DNA of 39,593 nucleotides from an uncultured Anaerococcus sp. (GCA_943914475.1 CALUCE010000018.1:1-39593), one strand, 5' to 3'. Shown: positions 15,350 through 24,449, counted from the stretch's first letter. A program made the numbers and translations. Notes: generated from the sequence alone by a model not told the origin.

Positions 15350-15982
15350 TTATAGGACTTTGTGGGAGGAACAGAGGCTTAGGATTTTTATGTCTTTTGC
15401 CTTGCATTTTTCTAGGACCTTGATTATCTCTTTTATGGTATTGCCTGAGGTGATGATGTCATCAAAGATTAGAACTGACTTGCCTTTTAAATCTTTGTGG
15501 CAGGAGAAACTTCCACTGAGGTTTTTCATCCTATCTTCTAGGTCCAGGGTGTGTTGTGCCTTGGTTTCTTTTATTTTTTTGAAATCTTCGAGGTAGCTAA
15601 TTTTGTTGTTTTCTACGAACAGATCTGTAATTAGTCTGATATGGTCGAAGCCTCTCTTGTTTATGGTTCTGATAGAAGATGGTGCAGGCAGGATATAATC
15701 AAATCCTAGGAAGCTCTCCTTGTTTTCCCTTACATAAGAATCAACCATGGTAGAGAAGACCTTATAAAGAGAAGTATTTCTATTAAATTTATAGTCAGCG
15801 ATCATAGATGCCATAAACTTATTGTAAAAATATATGGCATGGGCTTGATAGCCGTCTATCTTAAAAACATTGTCTACATAGTCAAGTTTTGAAAGGCAGG
15901 ATTCACATAGGTAGAAGTCTGAAATTTCTTCTTCCTTACACCAATAGCAAAGGCCCTGATCTAAAAACAAGAAATCAATCAT
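15350..15982 (-). CDS. comF: ComF family phosphoribosyltransferase-like protein
   Basis: ComF-type protein, 210 aa: an N-terminal zinc ribbon (Cys12-x2-Cys15 and Cys26-x2-Cys29 in LCYWC and YLCESC) and a type I phosphoribosyltransferase domain with LPAPSSIRTINKRGFDH and the PRPP-binding loop LIFDDIITSGNT (171-182). In competent bacteria ComF helps single-strand DNA handling during transformation; in others the role is open. ATG 15982 lies inside the end of the upstream helicase gene (eight-base overlap) behind GGGAGG, so translation is coupled to recD2, a pairing that supports a DNA-uptake or recombination job. It ends next to repeat array B with no classic terminator seen. Confidence 0.9.
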   Translation of the reverse strand: MIDFLFLDQGLCYWCKEEEISDFYLCESCLSKLDYVDNVFKIDGYQAHAIYFYNKFMASMIADYKFNRNTSLYKVFSTMVDSYVRENKESFLGFDYILPAPSSIRTINKRGFDHIRLITDLFVENNKISYLEDFKKIKETKAQHTLDLEDRMKNLSGSFSCHKDLKGKSVLIFDDIITSGNTIKEIIKVLEKCKAKDIKILSLCSSHKVL

Positions 15983-18134
15983 CCAGTACCTCCCCCATCT
16001 CTTTTATCCAATAAGTAAGATTGGTGTGCCTTTTGGATGATGAAGTATTATCAATCATCTGCTTTAGGATCCTCTTTTCTCCCAAAAGGATAAGAAGTTT
16101 TTTGGCTCTGGTTACTCCGGTATATAAAAGATTTCTATTTAAAAGCATATAGGATGCCTGCATCATGGGAATAATCACACAGTCAAATTCTGAACCCTGG
16201 GACTTGTGGATAGTTATAGCATAGGATAGGTCCAAGTCTCTTATATCTTCTTTTTTATAGTCAACTAAAGATCCGTCATAAAACTTAATCCTAAGGCTTT
16301 CATCTTCCCTGTCAAGGTTTTCTATTAGCCCGATATCTCCATTATAAACTCCATCCGAAACTTGGTTAAAATTACCAATTGGTTCAAGGTCGTAGTTATT
16401 TCTGACCTGCATAACCTTATCTCCTTCTTTGAAAATCTTTTTGTTAATTTCTAATGATTTTGGGCTTGGATTGAGTTCTTTTTGCAAGATGGTATTTATG
16501 GATTCTACTCCCCAGTCGGATTTTTTAGTTGGGGATAGGATTTGTATGTCGGTAATGGGGTCAAGTTTATAGTAGGATGGGAGTCTTCTTGTAACCAAAT
16601 CTACTAATTTTTCCTTAAAATTGTGGGGATTTGCATCTATAAAGAAGAAATCTTTTTCTGCTTGGTTAACTATAGGATATTGACCTTGATTTATCCTATG
16701 GGCATTTACCACTATGTTTGATGCTCCAGCTTGCCTAAATATCTTCTTAAGCCTTACGCTTTCTATATCGGAATCAAGCATATCTTTGAGGACATTTCCT
16801 GGTCCTACACTTGGCAACTGGTCTGAGTCTCCTACCAAGATAAGGGCTGTATTTAGGGAAATGGCATTAAGCAAACTATTCATAAGGTAAATATCTACCA
16901 TGGAAACTTCATCTACTATAAGATAGTCAACTTCTAGCGGATTTTCTTGATTATATTCGGCCAAGTTCTCATCTGGCTTTATCCCTATCAGTCTATGGAT
17001 GGTGTAGGCTTCTTGGTCTGTTGATTCCTGGATTCTCTTGGCTGCCCTACCTGTTGGTGCAGCTAGTTTGTAGGAAAGGTCATTGTCAGCCAAGATTTTA
17101 GTGATGGCCTTTATTATAGTTGTCTTTCCTGTACCTGGACCCCCTGTTACTATAAGGACCATATTTTCAAAGGCTTTTCTTATGGCATGGACTTGCTCAT
17201 CTGAAAATCCATCCAAGTCATCTGTAATCTCTACATCAAAATGATATTCTTCCTTGTTAAGGGAAGCAAGCTGCATTGCTACAGATTTTTCTGCCTTGTA
17301 AATACCATAAGAATATACATAATTTTTACAATCGATTTGTGTTATTAGAATTTTCTTTCTTACAGCATCTTCTTCTATGACCTTTTTTATTTTTTTCTTT
17401 TCTACATTTAAAAGCTCAAAGGTCTTATCAAGTAAATATTCTTCTTCTATAGCACAGTGACCATTGAAGTCTGCCTCCCTATTTAGGACATAGGTAATAG
17501 CTGCTGATATCCTAAATTTGGAGTCAGATTCTATCTGCATATTCCTGGCTATATTATCTGCCATAATAAAACCTACTCCTCTTATATCTTCTACAAGCTT
17601 ATAAGGATTGGTCTTTACTATTTCTATGGTTGAAGACTTATATTTGTTGTAGATTTTAATTGCCAAATTATAGGAAATGTTAAGTCCTTGGAGGTAGACC
17701 AAGCTTTCCCTTGAATCTCTCAAATCTTCAGTGGAAAGCATGATAGCATCAAGCTTCTTTTTTCCGATACCTGGGATTTTTAAAAGCTCTTCTGGTCTAT
17801 CAAAGACTATATCTACAGCTTGGTCTTTAAATTCGTCGTAAATAAGCTTGGCTGTCTTTTTTCCAACTCCAGAAATTGATCCTGAGGATAAAAATTTTAT
17901 GATAGCTTCCTTGCCCCTAGGCTTTTTTAGGGAGATGGAATTTACCTTGATCTGCTCGCCATAGGTATTGTGATAGACTATATCTCCTTCTATAAGGACA
18001 TTATCTCCATCATTAAAAGAAGGCATAATACCTGTACAAGTAATATCTCCATCAGAAGTATCAAGGGCCAAAACAGAGTAGCCATTTTCTGAGTTTCGAT
18101 AGATTGTATTGGTGACTATGCCTTCAAATTTCAT
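15975..18134 (-). CDS. recD2: RecD2-type superfamily 1 DNA helicase
   Basis: ATP-dependent 5'-3' DNA helicase of the RecD2 family, which acts without RecBC in DNA repair and fork maintenance. 719 aa: an N-terminal OB-like region, helix-hairpin-helix repeats (SGVGKKTAKLI, IPGIGKKKLDA, IRGVGFIMADNIA, about 88-200), Walker A GGPGTGKTT (331-339), AAPTGRAAKRI, Walker B VDEVSMVD (DE at 408-409), LVGDSDQLPSVGPG, and the C-terminal UvrD-like motif YAITIHKSQGSEFDCVIIP with LLYTGVTRAKKLL. Start ATG 18134 shares a base with the murA stop (TAATG) and follows AAAGGT. The full set of motifs is intact and the length is usual. Confidence 0.94.
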   Translation of the reverse strand: MKFEGIVTNTIYRNSENGYSVLALDTSDGDITCTGIMPSFNDGDNVLIEGDIVYHNTYGEQIKVNSISLKKPRGKEAIIKFLSSGSISGVGKKTAKLIYDEFKDQAVDIVFDRPEELLKIPGIGKKKLDAIMLSTEDLRDSRESLVYLQGLNISYNLAIKIYNKYKSSTIEIVKTNPYKLVEDIRGVGFIMADNIARNMQIESDSKFRISAAITYVLNREADFNGHCAIEEEYLLDKTFELLNVEKKKIKKVIEEDAVRKKILITQIDCKNYVYSYGIYKAEKSVAMQLASLNKEEYHFDVEITDDLDGFSDEQVHAIRKAFENMVLIVTGGPGTGKTTIIKAITKILADNDLSYKLAAPTGRAAKRIQESTDQEAYTIHRLIGIKPDENLAEYNQENPLEVDYLIVDEVSMVDIYLMNSLLNAISLNTALILVGDSDQLPSVGPGNVLKDMLDSDIESVRLKKIFRQAGASNIVVNAHRINQGQYPIVNQAEKDFFFIDANPHNFKEKLVDLVTRRLPSYYKLDPITDIQILSPTKKSDWGVESINTILQKELNPSPKSLEINKKIFKEGDKVMQVRNNYDLEPIGNFNQVSDGVYNGDIGLIENLDREDESLRIKFYDGSLVDYKKEDIRDLDLSYAITIHKSQGSEFDCVIIPMMQASYMLLNRNLLYTGVTRAKKLLILLGEKRILKQMIDNTSSSKRHTNLTYWIKEMGEVLDD

Positions 18135-19414
18135 TATTTATTTACCTTTATTCTCTTAATATCAGCTCCAAGTCCGGAGAACTTTTCTACAAGGTCACTA
18201 TAGCCCCTGTCTACGTGGTATATTTCTGAAACCTTGGTTTCACCTTCTGCCACTAGTCCTGCCATTATTAAAGCTGCTCCAGCCCTAAGGTCTGTTGCCT
18301 TTACTTCGGCTCCATGGAGCTTATCAACTCCAACTATAGCAGCCTTGTTTCCTTCTGTAACTATAGCTGCTCCCATTTTCTTTAGCTCGTCTACATGCAT
18401 AAACCTGTTTTCAAAAACAGTTTCTTGGACTGAACTTTCTCCCTGACAAATTGTCATAAGTGCCATAAATTGGGCTTGGACGTCTGTTGGGAAACCTGGA
18501 TATGGAAGAGTTTTTATGGTTGTAGCATGAAGTTTATTTTCTGCCTTAACCCTTATCATATCTTCGTCTTCATATTCCTCAACACTTGCTCCAATTTCTA
18601 TAAGTTTGGCTATAACTGGTCTGATGTGACTTCCTATTACATTTTTAACTAGGACATCTCCTCCAGTCATGGCTGCTGCAAGCATGTATGTTGCTGCTTC
18701 AATCCTGTCTGGAACTATGGTGTGTCTAGCACCAGATAACTTTTCAACACCCTTAATAACTATATTTGATGTACCAGCTCCCCTGATGTTGGCTCCCATT
18801 TTTGATAAAAATGAAGCTAAGTCAACTATTTCAGGTTCCTTGGCGGCGTTTTCTATAACTGTTTCGCCATCCGCCAGTGTTGCTGCCATCATAATGTTTT
18901 CTGTAGCTCCTACAGATGGGAAGTCAAGGTAGACTATATTTCCCTTTAGACCACGTTCAGCCTTGGCAAAAATTTCTTCATTTTCAAAACTTGTCTTAGC
19001 ACCTAAAAATTCAAAGCCCTTTATGTGTAAGTCTATTGGTCTTTTTCCAATATTGCATCCACCTGGAGCCTTGGTTACTGCCTTGTTAAATCTGGCAAGT
19101 AGTGGTCCCATAACTATAAAGGATGCTCTCATCTTATCCATCAGTTCAAAAGGTGCTTCATAATGGTCTACTCCACTTGGGTCAATCTTTAATGTGGTAG
19201 GGTCTAAGTATTCAACCTTACAACCAAGATTTCTTAAAATCTCAACCATTACTTCTATATCTTTAAGTTTAGGCACCTCATCTAGGATGATTTCTTCACT
19301 TCCTAAAAGGCAAGCTGCCAAGATTGGAAGGGCAGAGTTTTTGGCACCTGATATAGATACTTCACCCTTTAAAGGACCATTTGCTTTTACTACGAATATT
19401 TCTTTCTTTTCCAT
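18134..19414 (-). CDS. murA: UDP-N-acetylglucosamine 1-carboxyvinyltransferase
   Basis: Catalyses the first committed step of peptidoglycan synthesis in the cytoplasm: enolpyruvyl transfer from PEP to UDP-GlcNAc. About 426 aa, full length for the EPSP-synthase-like fold. The active-site loop Cys is present in APGGCNIGKRPIDLH (Cys at about 120), so the enzyme should be fosfomycin-sensitive as usual. Other signatures: KNSALPILAA (substrate Lys-Asn), DRIEAATYMLAAA, FPTDVQAQF and DLRAGAALI. Two tandem ATG codons occur; GGAGAG is only two bases from the first (19417) and five from the second, so the second is preferred. It follows upp by nine to twelve bases. Confidence 0.95.
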   Translation of the reverse strand: MEKKEIFVVKANGPLKGEVSISGAKNSALPILAACLLGSEEIILDEVPKLKDIEVMVEILRNLGCKVEYLDPTTLKIDPSGVDHYEAPFELMDKMRASFIVMGPLLARFNKAVTKAPGGCNIGKRPIDLHIKGFEFLGAKTSFENEEIFAKAERGLKGNIVYLDFPSVGATENIMMAATLADGETVIENAAKEPEIVDLASFLSKMGANIRGAGTSNIVIKGVEKLSGARHTIVPDRIEAATYMLAAAMTGGDVLVKNVIGSHIRPVIAKLIEIGASVEEYEDEDMIRVKAENKLHATTIKTLPYPGFPTDVQAQFMALMTICQGESSVQETVFENRFMHVDELKKMGAAIVTEGNKAAIVGVDKLHGAEVKATDLRAGAALIMAGLVAEGETKVSEIYHVDRGYSDLVEKFSGLGADIKRIKVNK

Positions 19415-19426
19415 CATCTCTCCAAA

Positions 19427-20053
19427 CTATTTCGTTCCGAATAGCCTGTCTCCAGCATCTCCAAGGCCAGGAACTATATAATAATCTTCATTTAATTTCT
19501 CATCAAGTTGTGCAACAAAGATCTCTACATCTGGGTGTTCTTCGTTAACTTTCTCTATACCTTCTGGTGCAGCTATAATGTTAAGAAGTTTTATAGATGC
19601 ACATCCTCTTTCTTTTAGTCTTGTGATAGCATCGCAAGCTGAACCTCCAGTTGCAAGCATTGGGTCAACTACAAGCATATCTCTTTTTTCAGAATCTTTA
19701 GGAAGCTTGCAGTAGTATTCTACTGGGGTTGCTGTATCTTCATCCCTGTACATACCTATATGACCAACTCTAGCAGCTGGGAATACTTCCAAAAGTCCAT
19801 CTACCATACCAAGGCCTGCCCTTAGAATTGGGATGATACCAAGTTTTTTTCCAGAAAGTCTGTAGCCAGTTGTTTTTGTTACAGGAGTTTCAACTTCTAC
19901 TTCTTCCAAGGAAAAATTTTTACTTGATTCATAGGCAAGCATTATAGTAATTTCTTTTATTATGTGTCTAAATTCATTTGAACCGGTATTTTTATCTCTT
20001 AAGATTGTAATTTTATGTTTAATAACTGGGTGATCTAGTACTGTTGCTTTCAT
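19427..20053 (-). CDS. upp: Uracil phosphoribosyltransferase
   Basis: Pyrimidine salvage enzyme: uracil + PRPP to UMP, cytosolic. 208 aa, the normal length. It shows the N-terminal DHPVIKHKIT, ETPVTKTTGYRL, ILRAGLGMVDGLL, the PRPP-binding loop VVDPMLATGGSAC (128-140) and the uracil-binding C-terminus YIVPGLGDAGDRLFGTK. ATG 20053 follows AAGGAGATAAAACT. It sits between the Sua5 gene (12 bases) and murA in one run of same-strand genes. There is no PyrR-type leader in the short gap. Confidence 0.96.
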   Translation of the reverse strand: MKATVLDHPVIKHKITILRDKNTGSNEFRHIIKEITIMLAYESSKNFSLEEVEVETPVTKTTGYRLSGKKLGIIPILRAGLGMVDGLLEVFPAARVGHIGMYRDEDTATPVEYYCKLPKDSEKRDMLVVDPMLATGGSACDAITRLKERGCASIKLLNIIAAPEGIEKVNEEHPDVEIFVAQLDEKLNEDYYIVPGLGDAGDRLFGTK

Positions 20054-20065
20054 AGTTTTATCTCC

Positions 20066-21109
20066 TTATAAATAAATTACATTTCCTGATGCGGACTTTT
20101 TCATTCTATTCATTATACTCTTTCCAAGATTTTTATCTTCAACACCTTGGGCTAAGATTATATCTACATCCTTTTTATCAAGGAGCCTAAGGGCTGAAAA
20201 TAGTACATGACTCATTTCTATGAGATTGTCTTTATTTCCTAGGGAAACAAAGTCAAAATCATAAAACTTATCTATATCTTGTTCAAAAGCTAAGATACCT
20301 ACTTTTTTACCCTTCTTTTCTTCTTCTTTTGCTTCCTTATATATATAGGATGCAGAAGAGTCTCCAACGTAGATTTTCATTTGAGCTTTTGGAGCATAAT
20401 GCTTGTATTTTTGTCCTGGTGATTTTGGTATGACATTATCATCAACCAAAGAATCATCCAAAACAAGATTTGGCAAAAAGCCTTTGATGTATTCATAGGT
20501 ATAAAAACCAGGTCTTAATATCATTGGCTTATCTTCAGTCAAGTCTAGGACTGTAGATTCTATACCTATCTGGCAATCACCACCATCTATTATAACCGAT
20601 ACCCTACCATTCATGTCAAAGTATACATCTTGGGCATTGGTAGGAGAAGGTCTGCCAGAAATATTGGCAGAAGGTGCTGCTAGAGGAGTCTTGCATATTT
20701 CTATGAACTTTCTAGCTATAGGATCTTTTGGCATCCTGATAGCTACAGTATCTCCACCTGCAGTTACTACATCAGGTATAAGTTTTGATTTTTTAAAAAT
20801 CATAGTCAAGGGACCTGGCCACAAGTTTTTGGCCAAGAGCTTGGCATCTTCTGGAACTTCGCCTACCAGCCTATCAAGTTCATCTATGTGAGATATATGT
20901 AAAATTAAGGGGTTATCAGAAGGCCTATTTTTGGCCGCAAAAATTTTTTTGCAGGCATCAGCATTTAGGCCGTCTGCTCCCAAACCATAGACTGTTTCAG
21001 TTGGAAATACTACAAGCTCTCCTTTATTTATATAGTGGCTTGCTTCTTTTAATTTGTCCTCATCTATCTTATCAGTGGTTACTTTTAAAATCTTTGTATC
21101 CATATTCAT
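20066..21109 (-). CDS. L-threonylcarbamoyladenylate synthase (Sua5 type)
   Basis: Makes threonylcarbamoyl-AMP from Thr, bicarbonate and ATP for the t6A37 modification of ANN-decoding tRNAs. 347 aa in two parts: the YrdC/TsaC domain (about 15-205; KGELVVFPTETVYGLG, KNRPSDNPLILHI, LWPGPLTMIFKKS, RMPKDPIARKF, APSANISGRPSPT) and the Sua5 C-terminal domain (about 220-347; SPGQKYKHYAPKAQM linker). Presence of the C-terminal domain makes it Sua5 (YwlC-like) rather than the short TsaC. The start lies within the end of the CDF transporter gene (38-base overlap) behind AGGAC; ATG 21103 is a possible alternative. Confidence 0.94.
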   Translation of the reverse strand: MNMDTKILKVTTDKIDEDKLKEASHYINKGELVVFPTETVYGLGADGLNADACKKIFAAKNRPSDNPLILHISHIDELDRLVGEVPEDAKLLAKNLWPGPLTMIFKKSKLIPDVVTAGGDTVAIRMPKDPIARKFIEICKTPLAAPSANISGRPSPTNAQDVYFDMNGRVSVIIDGGDCQIGIESTVLDLTEDKPMILRPGFYTYEYIKGFLPNLVLDDSLVDDNVIPKSPGQKYKHYAPKAQMKIYVGDSSASYIYKEAKEEEKKGKKVGILAFEQDIDKFYDFDFVSLGNKDNLIEMSHVLFSALRLLDKKDVDIILAQGVEDKNLGKSIMNRMKKSASGNVIYL

Positions 21110-22079
21110 TTGAATGTCCTAACTTTTCTATTTTTTTAACATTTTCTTCGTTAAAAATAAGGGTGTATGTTGGATCCATGTGGCAGGTTATATCAATATC
21201 AAGCTCATTTCTTAGCCTATCTTCTATAAAGGAAATAGACTCGTGCATGATACCCACTGTTAGGTTTTCTGGTACTTCCAGGTCGCATGAACCAAAAAGT
21301 TTTCCCTTACCATATTCATGAATTTGTAAGTTGTGGTAACCAACCACAAAGTCTCCAGATAAAATTATATCAGAAATCTTTTTTTCCATATCTGGATCTA
21401 TTTTTTTACCCAAAAGTATGTCGGCTGTTTCCCTAAACATATCAAGCCCAGGCAAAAAGATTATTATAGCTAAAAATATACCTATCAAAGAGTCTATGTT
21501 AAAGCTTAAAAATCTTTGTAAACTTACTCCAACAATTATTAAGATAGTTGAAATAATGTCATTTCTTGCATCAACCTTGACTGCAAAGTTAAGCTTGGAA
21601 TCAAGCTTTTTTTCAAGTCTTTGGTTTAATACATAAATGTATACCTTAAAGAAGACAGAAACTATCAAAATGATTATGGAAGTAAGGGAAAGTTTAGGTA
21701 TATCTCCTTCTACAAAACTTGTTATAGATCTTGATAATAATTTTACACCAACAAACATTATGAAGATTCCTACAAGAAAACTTGCTAGATATTCTCCCCT
21801 ACCATGGCCCCATGGATGACCCTTGTCTGCTGGTTTGTTTGATGCTTTAGCACCAACCAAGGTTATAAAGGATGTGAGGGCATCTGTAAGGTTATTAAAA
21901 GCATCACCAAGTACAGCACTTGATGATGTTATTAATCCAATGGTAATTTTCATAGCAAAAAGAATGAAATTTATAAAAATGCCCACTATGCCAGATAAAG
22001 AAATCAGGTTTAACCTAACTTCTGGGTCCTTGTAATCTTGGTAATTTTTTACAAATTTTTTCGAAAGAAAATCAAACAA
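21072..22079 (-). CDS. Cation diffusion facilitator (CDF) metal transporter
   Basis: Divalent metal/proton antiporter (zinc, manganese or iron efflux), 335 aa. Six predicted membrane segments (about 25-205) and a cytoplasmic C-terminal domain (about 210-300). TM2 has SSSAVLGDAFNNLTDALTS, in which the usual H/D-x3-D metal site reads D-x3-N/D, and the following loop holds the conserved GHPWGHGRGEYLASF. TM5 has KVDARNDIISTILIIVG. These motifs resemble the MntE/YdfM-type subgroup, but the metal is not certain. It starts with TTG (22079) after GAGGAATAAA, one base after the prfA stop, so it is translationally coupled to prfA. Confidence 0.9.
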   Translation of the reverse strand: MFDFLSKKFVKNYQDYKDPEVRLNLISLSGIVGIFINFILFAMKITIGLITSSSAVLGDAFNNLTDALTSFITLVGAKASNKPADKGHPWGHGRGEYLASFLVGIFIMFVGVKLLSRSITSFVEGDIPKLSLTSIIILIVSVFFKVYIYVLNQRLEKKLDSKLNFAVKVDARNDIISTILIIVGVSLQRFLSFNIDSLIGIFLAIIIFLPGLDMFRETADILLGKKIDPDMEKKISDIILSGDFVVGYHNLQIHEYGKGKLFGSCDLEVPENLTVGIMHESISFIEDRLRNELDIDITCHMDPTYTLIFNEENVKKIEKLGHSNEYGYKDFKSNH

Positions 22080-22080
22080 T

Positions 22081-23154
22081 TTATTCCTCGCCTATTTTTT
22101 CTAACTTCCTTGTTTGGTCTTCGGTGATTAGTGATTCTATCATTTCTTCTATATCACCATTTAAAAAGTCATCCAATTGATAAATAGTTTTTCCTATCCT
22201 ATGGTCAGTTATCCTACCTTGTGGATAATTGTAAGTTCTGATTCTTTCTGAACGGTCTCCAGTACCTACTTGAGACTTTCTGTTGTCTGAAATTTCCTTG
22301 TTTCTTTTTTCTTCTTCAATCTCGTATAGTCTTGCCATAAGAACTTTCATAGCCTTGTCCTTATTTTTTATCTGACTCTTTTCGTCTTGGCAAGTTACTA
22401 CAAGCCCTGTTGGTATGTGGGTAAGTCTTACAGCAGAGTCAGTTGTGTTTACTGATTGTCCACCGTTACCAGATGACCTAAATACATCTACCCTTATATC
22501 GTTTGGATCAAGCTCTATGTCTACTTCATCTGCTTCTGGAAGAACTGCAACTGTTGCTGTTGATGTATGGATTCTTCCACCTGATTCAGTTTCAGGAACT
22601 CTTTGGACCCTATGTACTCCAGATTCATATTTTAGTTTGGAGTAGGCTCCTTCTCCCCTTACTATAAAGGTAGCTTCTTTGATACCGCCTATACCTTGTT
22701 GGCTAACTTCTATATCTTCGGTCTTATAGCCTTCTTTATCAGCATACATGTGGTACATCCTGTAGAGGTTTCCAGCAAAAAGTCCTGCCTCATCTCCACC
22801 TGCACCTGCTCTAATTTCTACTATAACGTCTCTTGAGTCGTTAGGGTCTTTTGGTATAAGTAATATTTTTAATTCTTCGTTAAATTTCTCTATGTCTGCT
22901 TCCTTTTCTGATATTTCAGACTTAAGCATATCTAGCATGTCTTTATCGTCGGTTTCTTCCATCAACTCTTTGTTTTCTTCGATGATAGCTTCAGCTTCTT
23001 TTATTTCATCATATTTTTCCACTACAGGTTTTAAAGAGTTGTATTCTCTAGATGTTTTCTTAAGTTTGTTAACATCAGAAAGAACTTCTGGATCTGCAAG
23101 CTTAAGCTCTAAATCCTTAAAATTCTCCTTAATATGTTCCAAATTTTCTAACAT
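22081..23154 (-). CDS. prfA: Peptide chain release factor 1
   Basis: Recognises UAA and UAG in the ribosomal A site and triggers peptide release. 357 aa. Visible: an N-terminal coiled region (1-100), the codon-recognition P-x-T motif as PET (187-189) within HRVQRVPETESGGRIHTST, and the catalytic GGQ (231-233) in SSGNGGQSVNTTDSAVRLTH, whose Gln is methylated by PrmC. DKSQIKNKDKAM and RSERIRTYNYPQGRITDHR are also typical. ATG 23154 lies inside the 3' end of prmC (seven-base overlap) with GGAGGATTT upstream. The prmC-prfA pair encodes both the modifier and its substrate. Confidence 0.97.
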   Translation of the reverse strand: MLENLEHIKENFKDLELKLADPEVLSDVNKLKKTSREYNSLKPVVEKYDEIKEAEAIIEENKELMEETDDKDMLDMLKSEISEKEADIEKFNEELKILLIPKDPNDSRDVIVEIRAGAGGDEAGLFAGNLYRMYHMYADKEGYKTEDIEVSQQGIGGIKEATFIVRGEGAYSKLKYESGVHRVQRVPETESGGRIHTSTATVAVLPEADEVDIELDPNDIRVDVFRSSGNGGQSVNTTDSAVRLTHIPTGLVVTCQDEKSQIKNKDKAMKVLMARLYEIEEEKRNKEISDNRKSQVGTGDRSERIRTYNYPQGRITDHRIGKTIYQLDDFLNGDIEEMIESLITEDQTRKLEKIGEE

Positions 23155-23954
23155 AAATCCTCCTTAACTTGTCCAATAACAATCCTATCAAAGCCGTTGT
23201 AATCCTTGTAGGCTTGTATGTTTGTGTACGAGTTTTCTTTTAATAAACTTATTATCTGATCTTTCTGATCATAACCTATTTCTAGGAATAGATATCCTTC
23301 ATTTCCTAAGTAATTTTTGGCCTCTGCTATTATTTTTTTATAAAAAAATAGACCATCATCTCCTCCAACCAAGGCATTTTTTGGTTCATAAAATAAGGGT
23401 TTTTCAAGATTTTCATAATCTTTTTTATTGATATATGGAGGATTTGAAACTATAAGATTAAATCTTTCCTCTAAAGAAGAAAATAAATCACTTACAATAA
23501 AGTCTACATTATCAAGTCCAAACTTTTCCTTGTTTTCCAAAGCAAGTTCTATAGCATCCTTTGAAATATCAAGGCCTAAAACTTTTGATTTTTTTAAATT
23601 GAAGGCAAGGCTTATGGCTATGGCACCCGTTCCTGTACCAATATCTAAAATCTTATCTTTATTTATATTAGCTTTTAGGATTTTTTCTACCAAAAGTTCT
23701 GTTTCAGGTCTTGGAATCAAGGCTCTTTGGTCTGTCTTAAAGTCAAGCCCATAAAAATTCCAAACTCCCAAGGCATATTGGAGTGGATAACCCTTCTTTA
23801 CCTTCTTTATTATATCACTTAATCTTTCAGAAATATCATCATTTAATTCAATTTCATCATTTAAAAGTAGAAAAGTTTTGGATTTATCCAAAAGGTATGA
23901 AAGAGCTGTGAGTGTGGTATCCTTATCTACTTGTAAAAAATCTTTTATTTTCAT
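23148..23954 (-). CDS. prmC: Release factor glutamine N5-methyltransferase
   Basis: Methylates the Gln of the GGQ motif in release factors, using SAM. About 268 aa: an N-terminal helical domain (1-75), then a Rossmann methyltransferase with LIPRPETELL, ILDIGTGTGAIAISLA (SAM-binding), GLDISKDAIELA and the catalytic NPPY in LIVSNPPYINKKDYE. The ATG at 23954 (MKIKDFLQ) is preferred over an in-frame TTG at 23966; neither has a ribosome binding site. The end of a 152-bp inverted repeat lies only 19 bases upstream of the ATG and may have displaced the original leader. It overlaps prfA by seven bases. Confidence 0.92.
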   Translation of the reverse strand: MKIKDFLQVDKDTTLTALSYLLDKSKTFLLLNDEIELNDDISERLSDIIKKVKKGYPLQYALGVWNFYGLDFKTDQRALIPRPETELLVEKILKANINKDKILDIGTGTGAIAISLAFNLKKSKVLGLDISKDAIELALENKEKFGLDNVDFIVSDLFSSLEERFNLIVSNPPYINKKDYENLEKPLFYEPKNALVGGDDGLFFYKKIIAEAKNYLGNEGYLFLEIGYDQKDQIISLLKENSYTNIQAYKDYNGFDRIVIGQVKEDLC

Positions 23955-23973
23955 ATAAATATACAAAATAAAA

Positions 23974-24125
23974 GGGCTGTTGCTTCATAAACCATCATTT
24001 CTATATCATTAGAGAGCCTTTGAAAGCTTAGCCACCTATATAGGCAAAATCAAGTCTAAGCTTTTCTATCAAAGGACTTTTCTCTAATGATGAAATGATA
24101 AAAAGTTTATAGTGACAACAGTCCC
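23974..24125. repeat. 152-bp long inverted repeat (MITE-like or structured RNA) between rpmE and prmC
   Basis: The ends read GGGCTGTTGC on the plus strand and GGGACTGTTGTC on the minus strand. The two arms align along almost their full length with a few small gaps: shared blocks ATAAAC, ATCATTTC, ATCATTAGAGA, CCTTTGA and AAGCTTAG occur in order in both. The centre holds CCACCTATATAGG. It would fold into one long stem of about 65-70 base pairs. The right end abuts the rpmE stop codon. Size, terminal inverted repeats and lack of coding favour a MITE-like element with termini recalling transposon ends of the CTGTTG type; a natural long-stem terminator is the alternative. No clear target-site duplication is visible. 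Confidence 0.85.
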
Positions 24126-24331
24126 TATTTATTTCTTCCGTATTTTTTGTTGAATTTCTCTACATTTCCACCACGTTCAGAGAATCTTTGTTTTCCTGTG
24201 TAGAATGGGTGGCAATTTGAGCAAACTTCAACCTTGATTTCTTCTTCTGTTGAACCAACAGTGAATTCATTACCACATGACATGCAAGTTACTTTTGCTT
24301 CGTGGTATTCTGGATGTAATCCTTTCTTCAT
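24125..24331 (-). CDS. rpmE: 50S ribosomal protein L31
   Basis: Large-subunit ribosomal protein, 68 aa, the normal length. It has the zinc-binding form: Cys16, Cys19, Cys37 and Cys40 in VTCMSCGNEF and VEVCSNCHPFYTGKQ, then SERGGNVEKFNKKYG. The zinc-free paralogue is not present here. ATG 24331 follows GAGGTGTTTAT. A clear promoter lies 40-70 bases upstream. The TAG stop is immediately followed by the 152-bp inverted repeat. Confidence 0.97.
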   Translation of the reverse strand: MKKGLHPEYHEAKVTCMSCGNEFTVGSTEEEIKVEVCSNCHPFYTGKQRFSERGGNVEKFNKKYGRNK

Positions 24332-24369
24332 ATAAACACCTCGTTATTCTCTTTCAATAAGCAGTTTTT

Positions 24370-24398
24370 ATTATACCATGGTAGAAATTATATTTCAA
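24370..24398 (-). promoter_or_regulatory. Promoter for rpmE
   Basis: Minus strand TTGAAA (24398-24393), 17-base spacer ending TGG, perfect TATAAT (24375-24370): a consensus-like promoter with an extended -10. Confidence 0.75.
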
Positions 24399-24449
24399 GA
24401 CAAAGATGGTAAAATCCTTGGAATTTAAATATAAAAGAATGTTTTTTAA

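Noticed and set aside
15159..15407. 82-codon open frame on the minus strand over the end of array B
   Set aside because: It spans repeat unit 3 and runs into the 3' end of comF in another frame; there is no ribosome site or family resemblance.
18234..19481. Several open frames on the plus strand opposite murA
   Set aside because: Shadow frames of a well-supported minus-strand gene; no ribosome sites or recognisable products.
23974..24125. Complete insertion sequence
   Set aside because: No transposase frame in 152 bp; only terminal inverted repeats are present.
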